Positions 34,615 through 44,102 of a DNA stretch of 64,000 nt are shown here, piece by piece. Source of the stretch: an uncultured Oscillospiraceae bacterium (lineage in GTDB: Bacteria; Bacillota; Clostridia; Oscillospirales; Oscillospiraceae); the NCBI GenBank assembly GCA_934561175.1, contig CAKTFW010000005.1:1-64000 (forward strand), written 5' to 3'. Position 1 is the stretch's first letter, and every line of letters starts with the position of its first letter. The notes beneath the pieces are model-generated. The model was not told the DNA's origin. It worked only from the letters and a program-made list of their open reading frames with translations, and searched no databases. The position numbers were made by a program, and so were the translations under genes.

Positions 34615-36089
34615 GTACGAGAAATGGTAACCTGCGCCTGCAGGCGTCGGAAGCGATTGTAATGGGACTGAGCCGTGATGGCGGCTTGTTTCTGCCGGAG
34701 ACGATCCCCCAGCTGGCGCCGGATGCGCTGGAAAAGCTGGCGGAGATGAATTACCAGCAGCGTGCTGCGGCGATTATGAAACAGTTCCTGCCGGACTTTA
34801 CTGAGGAAGAGCTGGCTGGTTTTGCAGCAAAAGCCTATGCGGTTCCTGGAAAATTTGATCACAAGGATGTGGCGCCGGTTGTAAAACTGGACGATCAGAC
34901 ACATATTTTGGAATTATGGCATGGTCCTACCAGCGCCTTTAAGGATATGGCGCTGCAGATGCTGCCATATTTGCTGACCGCGTCGCTGGAAAAGACGGGG
35001 GAGGAGAAGACTGTCTGCATTTTGGTAGCGACTTCCGGCGATACCGGCAAGGCGGCGCTGGAAGGCTTCCGCGATGTGCCAAAGACAAAAATTCTGGTCT
35101 TTTACCCGAAAGATGGCGTATCTGATATTCAGAAGCTGCAGATGGCGACCCAGGCTGGCGAAAATGTTGGTGTTTGCGCGGTTGTCGGTAATTTTGATGA
35201 TGCGCAATCCGGCGTGAAAAAGATCTTCTCGGATGAGCAGCTGCGTCAGCAGCTGGCGGAGAACGGGTATTTCCTGTCGTCTGCCAACTCGATCAACTGG
35301 GGACGCGTGCTGCCGCAATTGGCTTATTATATTTCTGCATACTGTGATCTGGTCAAGAATGGCAGCATTCATGCCGGAGATCCGGTGAATATCTGCGTAC
35401 CGACGGGCAATTTTGGTAATATCCTGGCTGCCTATTATACCAGGTGCATGGGACTTCCGATTGCAAAGCTGATCTGCGCATCCAACGCCAATAATGTCCT
35501 CACGGACTTTATCGAGACGGGGGTTTATGATAAGAATCGGCCATTTTATACGACCAGCTCTCCGTCGATGGACATCCTGATTTCTTCGAATCTGGAGCGG
35601 CTGCTGTATTTGCTGACGGGCTCCGATGCGGCGGTACGCGGCTATATGGAGCAGCTCAACACCACAGGGCGCTATGAGGTAACGCCGGAGCTGAAGCAGA
35701 AAATTCAGGCGGTATTCTCGGCTGGATGCTGTGACGATCAGGGCACAGCAGAGACCATTGCCAAGATGTATCAGAAGTATGGATATCTGATGGACACGCA
35801 TACGGCAGTGGCCTGGAAAGTGATGGAGGATTACCGGGCCAAAACCGGCGACATGACACCGACTGTTGTGGCTTCCACAGCAAGCCCGTTCAAGTTCTGC
35901 GGCAGCGTTCTGGAAGCACTGGGGGAGACCAAATTGGCGGCCGGTACAGAAATTCTGGATCAGCTGACGGCAAAAACCGGAAAGACAGCGCCGGCACCAC
36001 TGGCAGGCTTGAAGGGAAAAACGGTGCGTTTTACGCAATCTGTTGAAAAATCGGAGATGTCGGAAGTGGTCAAGGAGATGCTGCGCTGA
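34602..36089 (+). CDS. thrC: Threonine synthase
   Basis: A 495-residue PLP enzyme converting O-phosphohomoserine to threonine. The start MQYVSTRNGNLRL and the GLSRDGGLFLPE block are characteristic of the long bacterial form. The cofactor-binding lysine is K114 in GPTSAFKDMALQ, and the phosphate-binding loop ATSGDTGKAA follows. No T-box or other leader precedes it; translation begins inside the dipeptidase gene. Confidence 0.97.
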   Translation: MQYVSTRNGNLRLQASEAIVMGLSRDGGLFLPETIPQLAPDALEKLAEMNYQQRAAAIMKQFLPDFTEEELAGFAAKAYAVPGKFDHKDVAPVVKLDDQTHILELWHGPTSAFKDMALQMLPYLLTASLEKTGEEKTVCILVATSGDTGKAALEGFRDVPKTKILVFYPKDGVSDIQKLQMATQAGENVGVCAVVGNFDDAQSGVKKIFSDEQLRQQLAENGYFLSSANSINWGRVLPQLAYYISAYCDLVKNGSIHAGDPVNICVPTGNFGNILAAYYTRCMGLPIAKLICASNANNVLTDFIETGVYDKNRPFYTTSSPSMDILISSNLERLLYLLTGSDAAVRGYMEQLNTTGRYEVTPELKQKIQAVFSAGCCDDQGTAETIAKMYQKYGYLMDTHTAVAWKVMEDYRAKTGDMTPTVVASTASPFKFCGSVLEALGETKLAAGTEILDQLTAKTGKTAPAPLAGLKGKTVRFTQSVEKSEMSEVVKEMLR

Positions 36090-36778
36090 TGGCACTCTAT
36101 GCCCTGGGTGATGTCCATCTGTCTTTTGAAACCAACAAGCCGATGGACATCTTCGGCGGAGCGTGGAGCGGCTATGTAGAAAAATTGCGGGAAGGCCTTT
36201 CGATCCTGCAGCCGGAGGATACATTGGTGCTGCCTGGTGATATCAGTTGGGCGATGGATCTGGAGCACGCCAGAGCGGATTTTCGTTTTTTGGCGGAGCT
36301 GCCGGGACGAAAAATTATTCTGAAGGGGAATCACGACTATTGGTGGAGTACCGTCAGAAAGTTTGATCGGTTCTGCGCGGAAAATGGGTTTGAAAATCTT
36401 TTTGCGCTGAATAACAACTGTTATTTTTACGGCGAGATGGCTATCTGCGGGACAAGAGGCTGGTTTTTTGAAGAGGACCGGCAGGGGACGCACGATGAAA
36501 AGGTGTTTCGGCGGGAATTGCAGCGCCTGGAGACATCGCTGCAGGCTGCAGGCGATGTGCCGAAACGCTGTTTCCTGCATTACCCGCCCTGCTATCACGG
36601 CTATACCTGCCCGGAGATTATTTCGCTGATGCAGCGCTATGGCGTGACCCATTGTTACTATGGACATCTTCACGGCGCCAGCCATCGGCTGGCAATTCAG
36701 GGATTGGTTGATGGCATTCAGTATCAGATGGTTTCTGCGGATTATGTCAACTTCAAACCTGTGAAAATCCTGCCATAA
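36089..36778 (+). CDS. Calcineurin-like metallophosphoesterase
   Basis: A 229-residue phosphoesterase with the metal-binding motifs in order: ALGDVHLS (D and H), LPGDISWA, KGNHDYWW, the histidine of FLHYPPC and YGHLHGA. The natural substrate of this subgroup is unknown. AAGGAG lies about 11 bases before the ATG, which shares one base with the thrC stop. It is the last gene of the lepB-to-phosphoesterase run. Confidence 0.92.
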   Translation: MALYALGDVHLSFETNKPMDIFGGAWSGYVEKLREGLSILQPEDTLVLPGDISWAMDLEHARADFRFLAELPGRKIILKGNHDYWWSTVRKFDRFCAENGFENLFALNNNCYFYGEMAICGTRGWFFEEDRQGTHDEKVFRRELQRLETSLQAAGDVPKRCFLHYPPCYHGYTCPEIISLMQRYGVTHCYYGHLHGASHRLAIQGLVDGIQYQMVSADYVNFKPVKILP

Positions 36779-36799
36779 CAGGAAAAATGAAAAAAGATG

Positions 36800-36828
36800 T
36801 GGAAAAATGCAGTGTTACCTGCTAGAAT
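36800..36828 (+). promoter_or_regulatory. Candidate tig promoter
   Basis: TGGAAA (36800-36805), a 17-base spacer and TAGAAT (36823-36828). A small hairpin, ACGGCG with CGCCGT (about 36852-36873), lies in the leader just before the AGGAGG of trigger factor. Confidence 0.5.
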
Positions 36829-36887
36829 AAGTAGAATCTATTTGTAAATCACGGCGGCCAGCAGCTCGCCGTACAGGAGGAAAAACC

Positions 36888-38249
36888 ATGAACTTAAAGA
36901 ATGTGGAAAAAGAAAACGGCAGCGCAACGCTGGTTGTGGAGGTCGAGAAGGAAAAATTCGAGGCAGCCATTCACCAGGCCTATCTGAAGAACAGGAAGAA
37001 CATTCTGGTTCCCGGCTTCCGGAAGGGCAAAGCTCCTCGTAAGGTGATTGAGGGGATGTATGGCGCTTCTGTCTTCTATGATGATGCCATTAACCTGGTA
37101 TTCCCGGAAGTGTTCCAGGATGCTGTCAAAGAGGCAGACCTGAAAGTGGTTGGTATGCCGTCCGTAACGGATATGGATGTGCAGGAAGGTGTCCTGACAA
37201 TGACCGTAAAGACGGATCTGTACCCGGAGATTACACTGGGTGAGTATAAGGGTCTGGAAGTTGTCAAGAATGAAGCAAAGGTCACCGCTGCAGAAGTAAA
37301 TGCAGATCTGAAGGCAATGGCAGAGCGTAATGCCCGGATTCAGACGGTTGATCGTGCGGCAAAGAATGGCGACACGGTTGTTCTGGATTACGAAGGTTTT
37401 AAGGACGGTGTTGCATTTGAAGGCGGCAAGGGCGAAGCTTACAGCCTGAAGCTGGGTTCCGGTACCTTTATTCCTGGCTTTGAAGATGCACTGGTTGGCG
37501 TCAAGGCTGGCGAGGAAAAGGACATCGACCTGACTTTCCCGGAGAACTACGGTGCCGCAGATCTGGCCGGCAAGGCAGTTGTGTTCAAATGCAAGGTGCA
37601 TGAGGTCAAAGAGACCCTACTGCCGGAGCTGGATGACGAGTTTGCAAAAGATGTCTCTGAGTTTGATACCCTGAAAGAGCTGAAGGACGACCTGAAGGCC
37701 AAAAAGCTGGAAACCAAGAAGAAGGATGTTGAGACCGAGTTCCGCAACGCGGTTTTGGAGCAGGCAGTTGCAAATATGACAGTGACAGTCCCGGCTTCCA
37801 TGATCAATGAGCAGGTTGACAAGAACATGCAGCAGTTTGAGTACCAGATGCAGATGAACGGTCTGCGGCTGGAAGACTATGCCAAGATGCTTGGCACCAA
37901 TGTGGAGACGCTGCGCAACACCATGCGTCCGGAAGCAGAAGAACAGGTTAAAATGCGCCTGCTGCTGGAGAAGGTTGCAGAGACAGAGAATGTTGAAGTG
38001 GCGGACGAGGATGTAGACAGAGAGTATGACCGCATGGTGGAAGAGTACGGCATGGAACTGGAGCAGATTAAGAAGTTTGTTGCCGCTGACGATATCCGTG
38101 CAGATTTGAAGCTGGTCAGAGCTGGAGATCTGATTGTTGCAGATGCAAAGGCCCTCAAGCCGGAGAAGCCTGCAAAGAAGACCACCAAGAAGGCAGAAGA
38201 TGCTGCGGATGACGCCAAAACGGAGGAAAAGACTCCGGACGCGGAATAA
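36888..38249 (+). CDS. tig: Trigger factor (ribosome-bound chaperone, prolyl isomerase)
   Basis: A 453-residue chaperone that meets nascent chains at the ribosome exit. The ribosome-binding signature VPGFRKGKAPRKVIE is in the N-terminal domain (about residues 1-150), the FKBP-type isomerase domain is about 155-245 (GDTVVLDYEGFKDG), and the helical C-terminal arms follow. The last 25 residues are a Lys/Asp/Glu-rich tail. AGGAGG precedes the ATG. It opens the tig-clpP-clpX-lon cluster. Confidence 0.97.
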   Translation: MNLKNVEKENGSATLVVEVEKEKFEAAIHQAYLKNRKNILVPGFRKGKAPRKVIEGMYGASVFYDDAINLVFPEVFQDAVKEADLKVVGMPSVTDMDVQEGVLTMTVKTDLYPEITLGEYKGLEVVKNEAKVTAAEVNADLKAMAERNARIQTVDRAAKNGDTVVLDYEGFKDGVAFEGGKGEAYSLKLGSGTFIPGFEDALVGVKAGEEKDIDLTFPENYGAADLAGKAVVFKCKVHEVKETLLPELDDEFAKDVSEFDTLKELKDDLKAKKLETKKKDVETEFRNAVLEQAVANMTVTVPASMINEQVDKNMQQFEYQMQMNGLRLEDYAKMLGTNVETLRNTMRPEAEEQVKMRLLLEKVAETENVEVADEDVDREYDRMVEEYGMELEQIKKFVAADDIRADLKLVRAGDLIVADAKALKPEKPAKKTTKKAEDAADDAKTEEKTPDAE

Positions 38250-38302
38250 AATTCCTGCCTGCCGGGTAGAATGTTGCATCCCGGAAAGGAGTTAATACAA
38301 TT

Positions 38303-38884
38303 ATGAGTTTAGTCCCTTATGTGGTAGAGCAGACAAGCAGAGGCGAGCGGTCTTATGACATCTTTTCGCGTTTGCTGAACGATCGGATTATCATGCTGTC
38401 TGAGGAAGTGAACGATACAACGGCGAGCCTGATTGTGGCGCAGCTTTTGTATCTGGAGGCACAGGATCCGGACAAGGATATCCAGTTTTATATCAATTCA
38501 CCCGGTGGCTCTGTCACCGCAGGCATGGCGATCTACGACACCATGCAGTATATTAAGTGTGATGTTTCAACGATCTGCATCGGCATGGCGGCCAGCATGG
38601 GAGCATTTTTGCTCTCATCTGGTGCCAAGGGTAAGCGCATGGCACTGCCCAATGCGGAGATTATGATTCATCAGCCTTCTGGCGGTACCAAGGGTCAGGC
38701 CTCGGATATTAAAATTCAGGCAGAATGGATGCTGCGGACCCGTGAGAAGCTCAATCGGATTTTGGCCGCCAATACGGGCAAGCCGATTGAACAGATCGCT
38801 ATTGATACAGAGCGGGATAACTTTATGCCTGCTGCGGAAGCAATGGCGTATGGCCTGATTGACCAAGTGATTGAAAAGCGGTAA
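38303..38884 (+). CDS. clpP: ATP-dependent Clp protease proteolytic subunit
   Basis: A 193-residue serine protease that forms the double-heptamer chamber used with ClpX. Catalytic S98 lies in GMAASMGAFLL, H123 in MIHQPSGG, and the aspartate in DTERDNFM. No propeptide is obvious before LVPYVVEQTSRGERSYDI. GGAAAGGAG precedes the ATG. I see no CtsR-box-like repeat in the 53 bases upstream. Confidence 0.98.
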   Translation: MSLVPYVVEQTSRGERSYDIFSRLLNDRIIMLSEEVNDTTASLIVAQLLYLEAQDPDKDIQFYINSPGGSVTAGMAIYDTMQYIKCDVSTICIGMAASMGAFLLSSGAKGKRMALPNAEIMIHQPSGGTKGQASDIKIQAEWMLRTREKLNRILAANTGKPIEQIAIDTERDNFMPAAEAMAYGLIDQVIEKR

Positions 38885-38910
38885 TTCCGCTGTTGGAAGG
38901 TGGGGTAAAG

Positions 38911-40185
38911 ATGCCGAAACAGGACGAAAAAAATATTCGTTGTTCTTTCTGCGGAAAGCATCAGTCTCAAGTTAAGCGGATTATTGCAGGGCCAAACGCC
39001 TATATCTGCAATGAGTGTGTGGAGCTTTGCGTCAGCATTCTGCAGGATGAGATGGAACTGGAGCATACGCCGCAGATCGAAATTCCGGATACGCTGCCGA
39101 CACCAAAAGATATCAAGACCTATATGGATGGCTATATCGTTGGGCAGGACGCGGCGAAGGTTGCGCTTTCGGTCGCTGTTTATAATCACTATAAGCGGAT
39201 TTATTTCGGCGACAGCGCGGATGTGGAATTGCAGAAAAGCAATATCCTGTTGATTGGACCGACCGGAAGCGGCAAGACGCTGTTTGCGCAGACGCTGGCT
39301 AAGATTTTGAATGTTCCGTTTGCCATCGCGGATGCTACCACATTGACTGAGGCCGGTTATGTGGGCGAAGATGTGGAAAACATTCTGTTGCGGCTGCTGC
39401 AAGCGGCGGATTTCGATGTGGAGCGTGCGCAGCGCGGCATTATTTACATTGACGAGATGGATAAAATCGCGCGAAAGAGCGAAAATATGTCTATCACGCG
39501 GGATGTGTCCGGCGAGGGCGTACAGCAGGCGCTGCTGAAGATTCTGGAAGGCACTGTGGCAAATGTACCGCCGCAGGGCGGGCGGAAGCATCCGCAGCAG
39601 GAATTTATTAAGATTGACACCACGAACATTCTGTTTATCTGCGGCGGTGCATTCGATGGATTGGACAAGATCATCGAGGCACGCACAGAGCGCTCTTCCA
39701 TCGGCTTTGGCTCGGTGGTAGAGAGTAAAAAGCAGCGGGATGTAGGCGCATTGTTTAAGCAGGTTCAGCCCCATGATCTTTTGAAGTTTGGCATTATTCC
39801 GGAATTGGTTGGCCGTATGCCGGTCATCACTTCGCTGGAGAGCCTGACAAAGGAGAATCTGGTGCGAATTTTGACAGAACCTAAGAATGCGCTTTGCAAG
39901 CAGTACTATAAACTTCTGGAATACGACGGTGTGGAGTTGTCCTTTGAACAGGGGGCGCTGGAGGCAATTGCCGAGCAGGCACTTGCACGAAAAATCGGCG
40001 CCCGTGGCCTTCGGGCTGTGCTGGAGCGGATCATGCAGAATATTATGTATGAGATTCCGTCCGATCCCACGATTCAGAGTGTACTGATCACGGAAAAATG
40101 CGTGACAGAACAGGCCTCGCCGGAGATTACACGAGATCCGGACAAAAAGCGTGCCGGGGTACTGCACAGCGGCGCCTCTGCCTAA
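38911..40185 (+). CDS. clpX: Clp protease ATP-binding subunit ClpX
   Basis: A 424-residue unfoldase for ClpP. The N-terminal zinc finger carries four cysteines (CSFC and CNECVELC). Walker A is GPTGSGKT, Walker B IIYIDEMDKIA, and the ClpP-contacting loop with an IGF-like motif appears as SIGFGSV. ATG 38911 follows GGAAGGTGGGG; a TTG 18 bases upstream would overlap the ribosome binding site. It lies 26 bases after clpP. Confidence 0.97.
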   Translation: MPKQDEKNIRCSFCGKHQSQVKRIIAGPNAYICNECVELCVSILQDEMELEHTPQIEIPDTLPTPKDIKTYMDGYIVGQDAAKVALSVAVYNHYKRIYFGDSADVELQKSNILLIGPTGSGKTLFAQTLAKILNVPFAIADATTLTEAGYVGEDVENILLRLLQAADFDVERAQRGIIYIDEMDKIARKSENMSITRDVSGEGVQQALLKILEGTVANVPPQGGRKHPQQEFIKIDTTNILFICGGAFDGLDKIIEARTERSSIGFGSVVESKKQRDVGALFKQVQPHDLLKFGIIPELVGRMPVITSLESLTKENLVRILTEPKNALCKQYYKLLEYDGVELSFEQGALEAIAEQALARKIGARGLRAVLERIMQNIMYEIPSDPTIQSVLITEKCVTEQASPEITRDPDKKRAGVLHSGASA

Positions 40186-40196
40186 CAGAAAAAAGC

Positions 40197-40229
40197 AAAA
40201 GCCGCGGTGCGTCAGCCTGCGGCTTTTTT
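40197..40229 (+). terminator. Terminator between clpX and lon
   Basis: AAAAGCCGC (40197-40205) pairs with GCGGCTTTTTT (40219-40229). It lies just before the lon ribosome binding site, so lon expression may rely on read-through or on a promoter inside clpX. Confidence 0.7.
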
Positions 40230-40251
40230 CCCCATAGAGGAGGGATTCGTT

Positions 40252-42678
40252 TTGAACGAGATTTATTTGACGGAAACACTTCCGGTGATTGCGCTGCGCG
40301 GTCTGAGCATCTTTCCGGAGATGCTGACACACTTTGACATTGGCCGTGAGAAATCCGCCAGTGCATTGGAAGCGGCGATGAAGGATCAGCAGCGCGTTTT
40401 TCTGGTTGCACAGAAGGATATTACGGTTGATGATCCAGGTGCGGATGCACTGTGTGAAGTGGGAACTGTAGCAGAAATCAAGCAGGTCTTGAAGATACCG
40501 GGCGATCTGGTCCGAATTTTGGTGCAGGGCAAATACCGTGCACATCTGACGGAACTGAACCAGACAACCCCGTATCTGTACGGTCATGTGGAATCGGTTC
40601 CGGACGCGGCGTATTCGACGAAAAGTGTTCGGGTAGAGGCCTTGATCCGCCAGGCTTATCAGCTCTATGAACGGTATGAGGAACTGGTTCCGAAAATGCT
40701 GCCGGAATATTTGCTGGAGATTATGGCCTCTCAAAATCCAGGATATATTGCGGATTTTATTGCGCAGAACTCCACCTTCGGCTACCAGGACAAGCAGTCG
40801 GTTTTGGAGTTAACCAATCCGGTTAAGCGGCTGGAATTGGTGTGCAAACTGCTGCGGCGCGAAATTGAGGTCCTGAAGCTGGAAAACCAGCTGCAGGAGC
40901 AGACGCAGGAAAACATGAACAAGAATCAGCATGACTATTACCTGCGGGAGCAGCTCCGGACCATTCGCACAGAGCTGGGCGAAGAAAACGAAGAGGATGA
41001 GATTGAGCAGTATCAGCAGAAAATTGCTGCGCTGCAGTTGCCGGAACCGATTGCAGAGAAGCTGAACAAAGAGGTTAGCCGTTTGGCAAAGCAGCCTGCC
41101 GGCTCTTCAGAGGCTTCATTGATCCGTGGCTATCTGGACACTTGTCTGGAGCTGCCGTGGAACAAGCAGAGCAAGGAGCGTGTAGACATTGCGGCAGCCA
41201 GACGAATTCTGGACCAGGATCACTATGGCCTGACGCAGGTTAAACGCCGTATTTTGGAGATTTTGGCCGTGCGCAAGCTGGCGCCGGATATGCCCGCGCC
41301 AATTATTTGTCTGGTTGGTCCTCCGGGTGTGGGCAAGACCTCTATTGGCATGAGCATTGCACGGTGCCTCAACCGGAATCTCAGCCGTATCTCGTTGGGC
41401 GGTGTGCATGATGAGGCGGACATCCGCGGTCATCGTAAGACCTATGTGGGTGCAATGCCGGGCCGTGTGATTGCGGCAATGCAGCAGGCTGGTACCGATA
41501 ATCCGGTGCTGCTTTTGGATGAGATTGACAAAATGGGCTCCGATTACCGGGGGGATCCCGCGGCTGCACTGCTGGAAGTTCTCGACTCTGAGCAGAACAG
41601 CAGCTTCCGTGATCACTTTTTGGAGATTCCCTTTGATTTGAGCCACTGCCTCTTTATTTTGACTGCCAATACAACGGAGACCATTCCGCGCGCACTGCTC
41701 GATCGTATGGAAGTCATTGAGCTGAATTCCTACACAGATGAAGAGAAGCTTCAGATTGCAAAGGAGCATCTGCTTCCCAAGCAGATTAAACGCCATGGCA
41801 TGACACGCAATCAGCTGCGTATCAGTGATGAAGCGGTACGGGAAATGATTACCTGTTACACGCGTGAGTCGGGCGTGCGGAATCTGGAGCGTTCCATCGC
41901 GGCAGTTTGCAGACGCGCCGCAATGGAGTTCGCCGAGCATCCGCAGGTCAAGCGGATACAGGTGACCGGCGGCAATCTGGAACAATTCCTTGGGGTGCGA
42001 AAGTTCCTGCCGGATACGATTCCGCCGTGCGATCAGGTTGGCCTGGTTACGGGCCTTGCCTGGACGGCAGTTGGCGGCGAAACGCTGGAGGTAGAGGTTA
42101 ATGTGGTAGATGGTTCCGGAAAGCTGGAGCTGACCGGCAACCTTGGCGATGTCATGAAGGAATCTGCGTTGGCAGCGATGAGCTATATCCGCGCACATGC
42201 CGAGCAACTTCATATTCCGCTGGATTTCTATAAGAATAAGGATATTCATGTACACTTCCCGGAAGGCGCCATCCCCAAAGATGGGCCTTCGGCTGGTGTG
42301 ACAATCTGCACGGCAATGGTTTCTGCGCTCTCCGGGGCAAAAGTACGCCGGGATATTGCAATGACTGGCGAAATTTCTATCCGTGGCCGCGTCTTGGCGA
42401 TCGGCGGCCTCAAGGAAAAGACGATGGCAGCGCTGCGCCACGGCGTACACACGGTGATTATTCCGGCGGAAAACGAAAAAGATCTGGAAGAGATTGACCA
42501 GACTGTGCGGAAAGCGCTGAACTTTATTACTGTTTCCCATGTAGATACAGTGCTGGCGGCAGCATTGGACTTTTCCAGCTGCCAAACCCCGCGGGAGCAA
42601 CTGCAGGAGCCGCTGGGGGAGCTGAAAGTCAGTGTTGCGCCGGAGACCAAGAAAAAGACCGGAACCATTCGGCAGTGA
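40252..42678 (+). CDS. lon: ATP-dependent protease Lon
   Basis: An 808-residue Lon with an N-terminal substrate domain (about residues 1-200), an AAA+ domain with Walker A GPPGVGKTS and sensor LLDEIDKMGSDYRGD, and a protease domain with catalytic S680 (KDGPSAGVT) and K723, 43 residues apart as in E. coli. Translation should begin at TTG 40252, since GAGGAGGG lies at the right distance and homologues begin at this point. It is followed closely by ysxC, the usual order in Firmicutes. Confidence 0.97.
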   Translation: MNEIYLTETLPVIALRGLSIFPEMLTHFDIGREKSASALEAAMKDQQRVFLVAQKDITVDDPGADALCEVGTVAEIKQVLKIPGDLVRILVQGKYRAHLTELNQTTPYLYGHVESVPDAAYSTKSVRVEALIRQAYQLYERYEELVPKMLPEYLLEIMASQNPGYIADFIAQNSTFGYQDKQSVLELTNPVKRLELVCKLLRREIEVLKLENQLQEQTQENMNKNQHDYYLREQLRTIRTELGEENEEDEIEQYQQKIAALQLPEPIAEKLNKEVSRLAKQPAGSSEASLIRGYLDTCLELPWNKQSKERVDIAAARRILDQDHYGLTQVKRRILEILAVRKLAPDMPAPIICLVGPPGVGKTSIGMSIARCLNRNLSRISLGGVHDEADIRGHRKTYVGAMPGRVIAAMQQAGTDNPVLLLDEIDKMGSDYRGDPAAALLEVLDSEQNSSFRDHFLEIPFDLSHCLFILTANTTETIPRALLDRMEVIELNSYTDEEKLQIAKEHLLPKQIKRHGMTRNQLRISDEAVREMITCYTRESGVRNLERSIAAVCRRAAMEFAEHPQVKRIQVTGGNLEQFLGVRKFLPDTIPPCDQVGLVTGLAWTAVGGETLEVEVNVVDGSGKLELTGNLGDVMKESALAAMSYIRAHAEQLHIPLDFYKNKDIHVHFPEGAIPKDGPSAGVTICTAMVSALSGAKVRRDIAMTGEISIRGRVLAIGGLKEKTMAALRHGVHTVIIPAENEKDLEEIDQTVRKALNFITVSHVDTVLAAALDFSSCQTPREQLQEPLGELKVSVAPETKKKTGTIRQ

Positions 42679-42687
42679 GGATCAGCT

Positions 42688-43275
42688 ATGAATACACAAA
42701 ATGCTGAGTTTGTTACCTCGGCAGTTTCGCCCTCGGCGTTTGCCAAAGATGGATTGCCGCAGGTCGCATTTGCCGGACGATCGAATGTGGGAAAATCGTC
42801 TGTTATCAATCGACTGCTGCAGCGGAAGAATTTCGCTCGTGTGGGCGCGGCGCCGGGGAAGACAACGCATATCAATTACTTCAGAATTGACAATCAAATC
42901 TACTTTGTAGATTTGCCAGGGTATGGATATGCAAAGGTTTCTGTAGCAGAGCGGGAACGCTGGGGAAAACTGATTGAAGCCTATTTTAACTCTGGCCTGC
43001 TGACTTGCGGTGTGATGATTGTGGATGCACGCCACGCGCCGACAGCCAATGATAAGACAATGGCGGTTTGGTTTCAGCATACGGGCTGCCCATTTGTGGT
43101 GGTTGCCAATAAGCTGGATAAGCTGAAAAAACGCGAAATCGAGCCGAATCTCGCGGTAATTCGCAGCGATCTGAACTTGGCAGACGAGACCCCGATTATC
43201 CCATTTTCGGCAGAAAAGGGAACCAACCGGGAAGAACTGCTGCATTGGATCCTGACGAAAACCGGAAAAGAATGA
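42688..43275 (+). CDS. ysxC: Ribosome biogenesis GTP-binding protein YsxC/EngB
   Basis: A 195-residue GTPase acting in 50S assembly. G1 is GRSNVGKSS, G3 DLPGYGYAKV (the extended form special to this family) and G4 NKLDKL. It starts nine bases after lon with TGAGGATC upstream, and is followed by a terminator, closing the proteolysis cluster. Confidence 0.96.
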   Translation: MNTQNAEFVTSAVSPSAFAKDGLPQVAFAGRSNVGKSSVINRLLQRKNFARVGAAPGKTTHINYFRIDNQIYFVDLPGYGYAKVSVAERERWGKLIEAYFNSGLLTCGVMIVDARHAPTANDKTMAVWFQHTGCPFVVVANKLDKLKKREIEPNLAVIRSDLNLADETPIIPFSAEKGTNREELLHWILTKTGKE

Positions 43276-43277
43276 GG

Positions 43278-43317
43278 AAAAGGGCGCAGCGGAGCATCTC
43301 TTCGCGGCGCCCTTTTT
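43278..43317 (+). terminator. Terminator after ysxC
   Basis: AAAAGGGCGC (43278-43287) pairs with GCGCCCTTTTT (43307-43317). The loop can form an extra small stem. Confidence 0.85.
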
Positions 43318-43319
43318 GC

Positions 43320-43348
43320 TTGCGCAATGCGTATGGGAATGATATAAT
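43320..43348 (+). promoter_or_regulatory. Promoter of the site-2 protease and scpAB unit
   Basis: TTGCGC (43320-43325), a 17-base spacer and a perfect TATAAT (43343-43348). It lies directly after the ysxC terminator and drives a dense run of genes through at least 46490. Confidence 0.75.
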
Positions 43349-43393
43349 GACAAAAATAAGCATGAAGAGGTACCCATTGGAAAGGAACGGCGT

Positions 43394-44095
43394 ATGTCAT
43401 TTTCACAGTGGATTCAGCAGTTGAATTTCAATATGGTTTTGTCTGAAATTGTGGTTGTGGCAGCGGCGCTGCTGTGTATTACTTTTCACGAAACCTGCCA
43501 CGGATTGGTGGCGTATTGGCTGGGGGATCCGACTGCGAAGAATGCCGGACGGCTGACCTTAAATCCGCTGCGGCATGTGGATATGATTGGACTGATTATG
43601 ATTGCAATATTTCGGTTCGGCTGGGCAAAACCCGTGCCGGTGGATATGCGCCGCTTCAAAAATCCCAAACGGGGAATGGCAATTACGGCATTGGCTGGAC
43701 CGGCGTCGAATATAGTGCTGGCTTTTGTAGCATTGATTTTCCGAGGAATTTTTTTGGTACTGGCCAACCAGGTACAGTCGAGTATCGCAGCAGAGCTTTT
43801 GAATTGGGTGACAGAATTCTTTGAAGCGACTGCGATTATCAGTACAGGCCTTGCGATTTTCAATTTGATCCCGATTTCTCCGCTGGATGGTTCCAAGGTG
43901 CTGTTTGCATTTTTGCCGAATCAGGCATATGAAAAGCTGATGCGCTATGAGCGCTATGGTATGCTGCTTTTGATGGTGATCTTATTCACCGGCGTGCTGG
44001 ATACGCCGCTGATTTATGCCAGAACGGCACTGCTGAACGGAATGAATGCGCTTGCCCTCTGGCCCGCGCGCTGGTTGCTGATGTGGATGGGATAG
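43394..44095 (+). CDS. Site-2 protease family (M50) metalloprotease
   Basis: A 233-residue intramembrane zinc protease of the small, FtsH-independent type. The metal site HExxH is H32-E33-H36 in FHETCHGLVAYWLGD, and the second motif is NLIPISPLDGSKV with the aspartate ligand. Four to six helices are predicted. Short members of this group often sit beside scpA in Firmicutes, as here, but substrates are unknown. Confidence 0.92.
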   Translation: MSFSQWIQQLNFNMVLSEIVVVAAALLCITFHETCHGLVAYWLGDPTAKNAGRLTLNPLRHVDMIGLIMIAIFRFGWAKPVPVDMRRFKNPKRGMAITALAGPASNIVLAFVALIFRGIFLVLANQVQSSIAAELLNWVTEFFEATAIISTGLAIFNLIPISPLDGSKVLFAFLPNQAYEKLMRYERYGMLLLMVILFTGVLDTPLIYARTALLNGMNALALWPARWLLMWMG

Positions 44096-44102
44096 GTGTT
44101 GG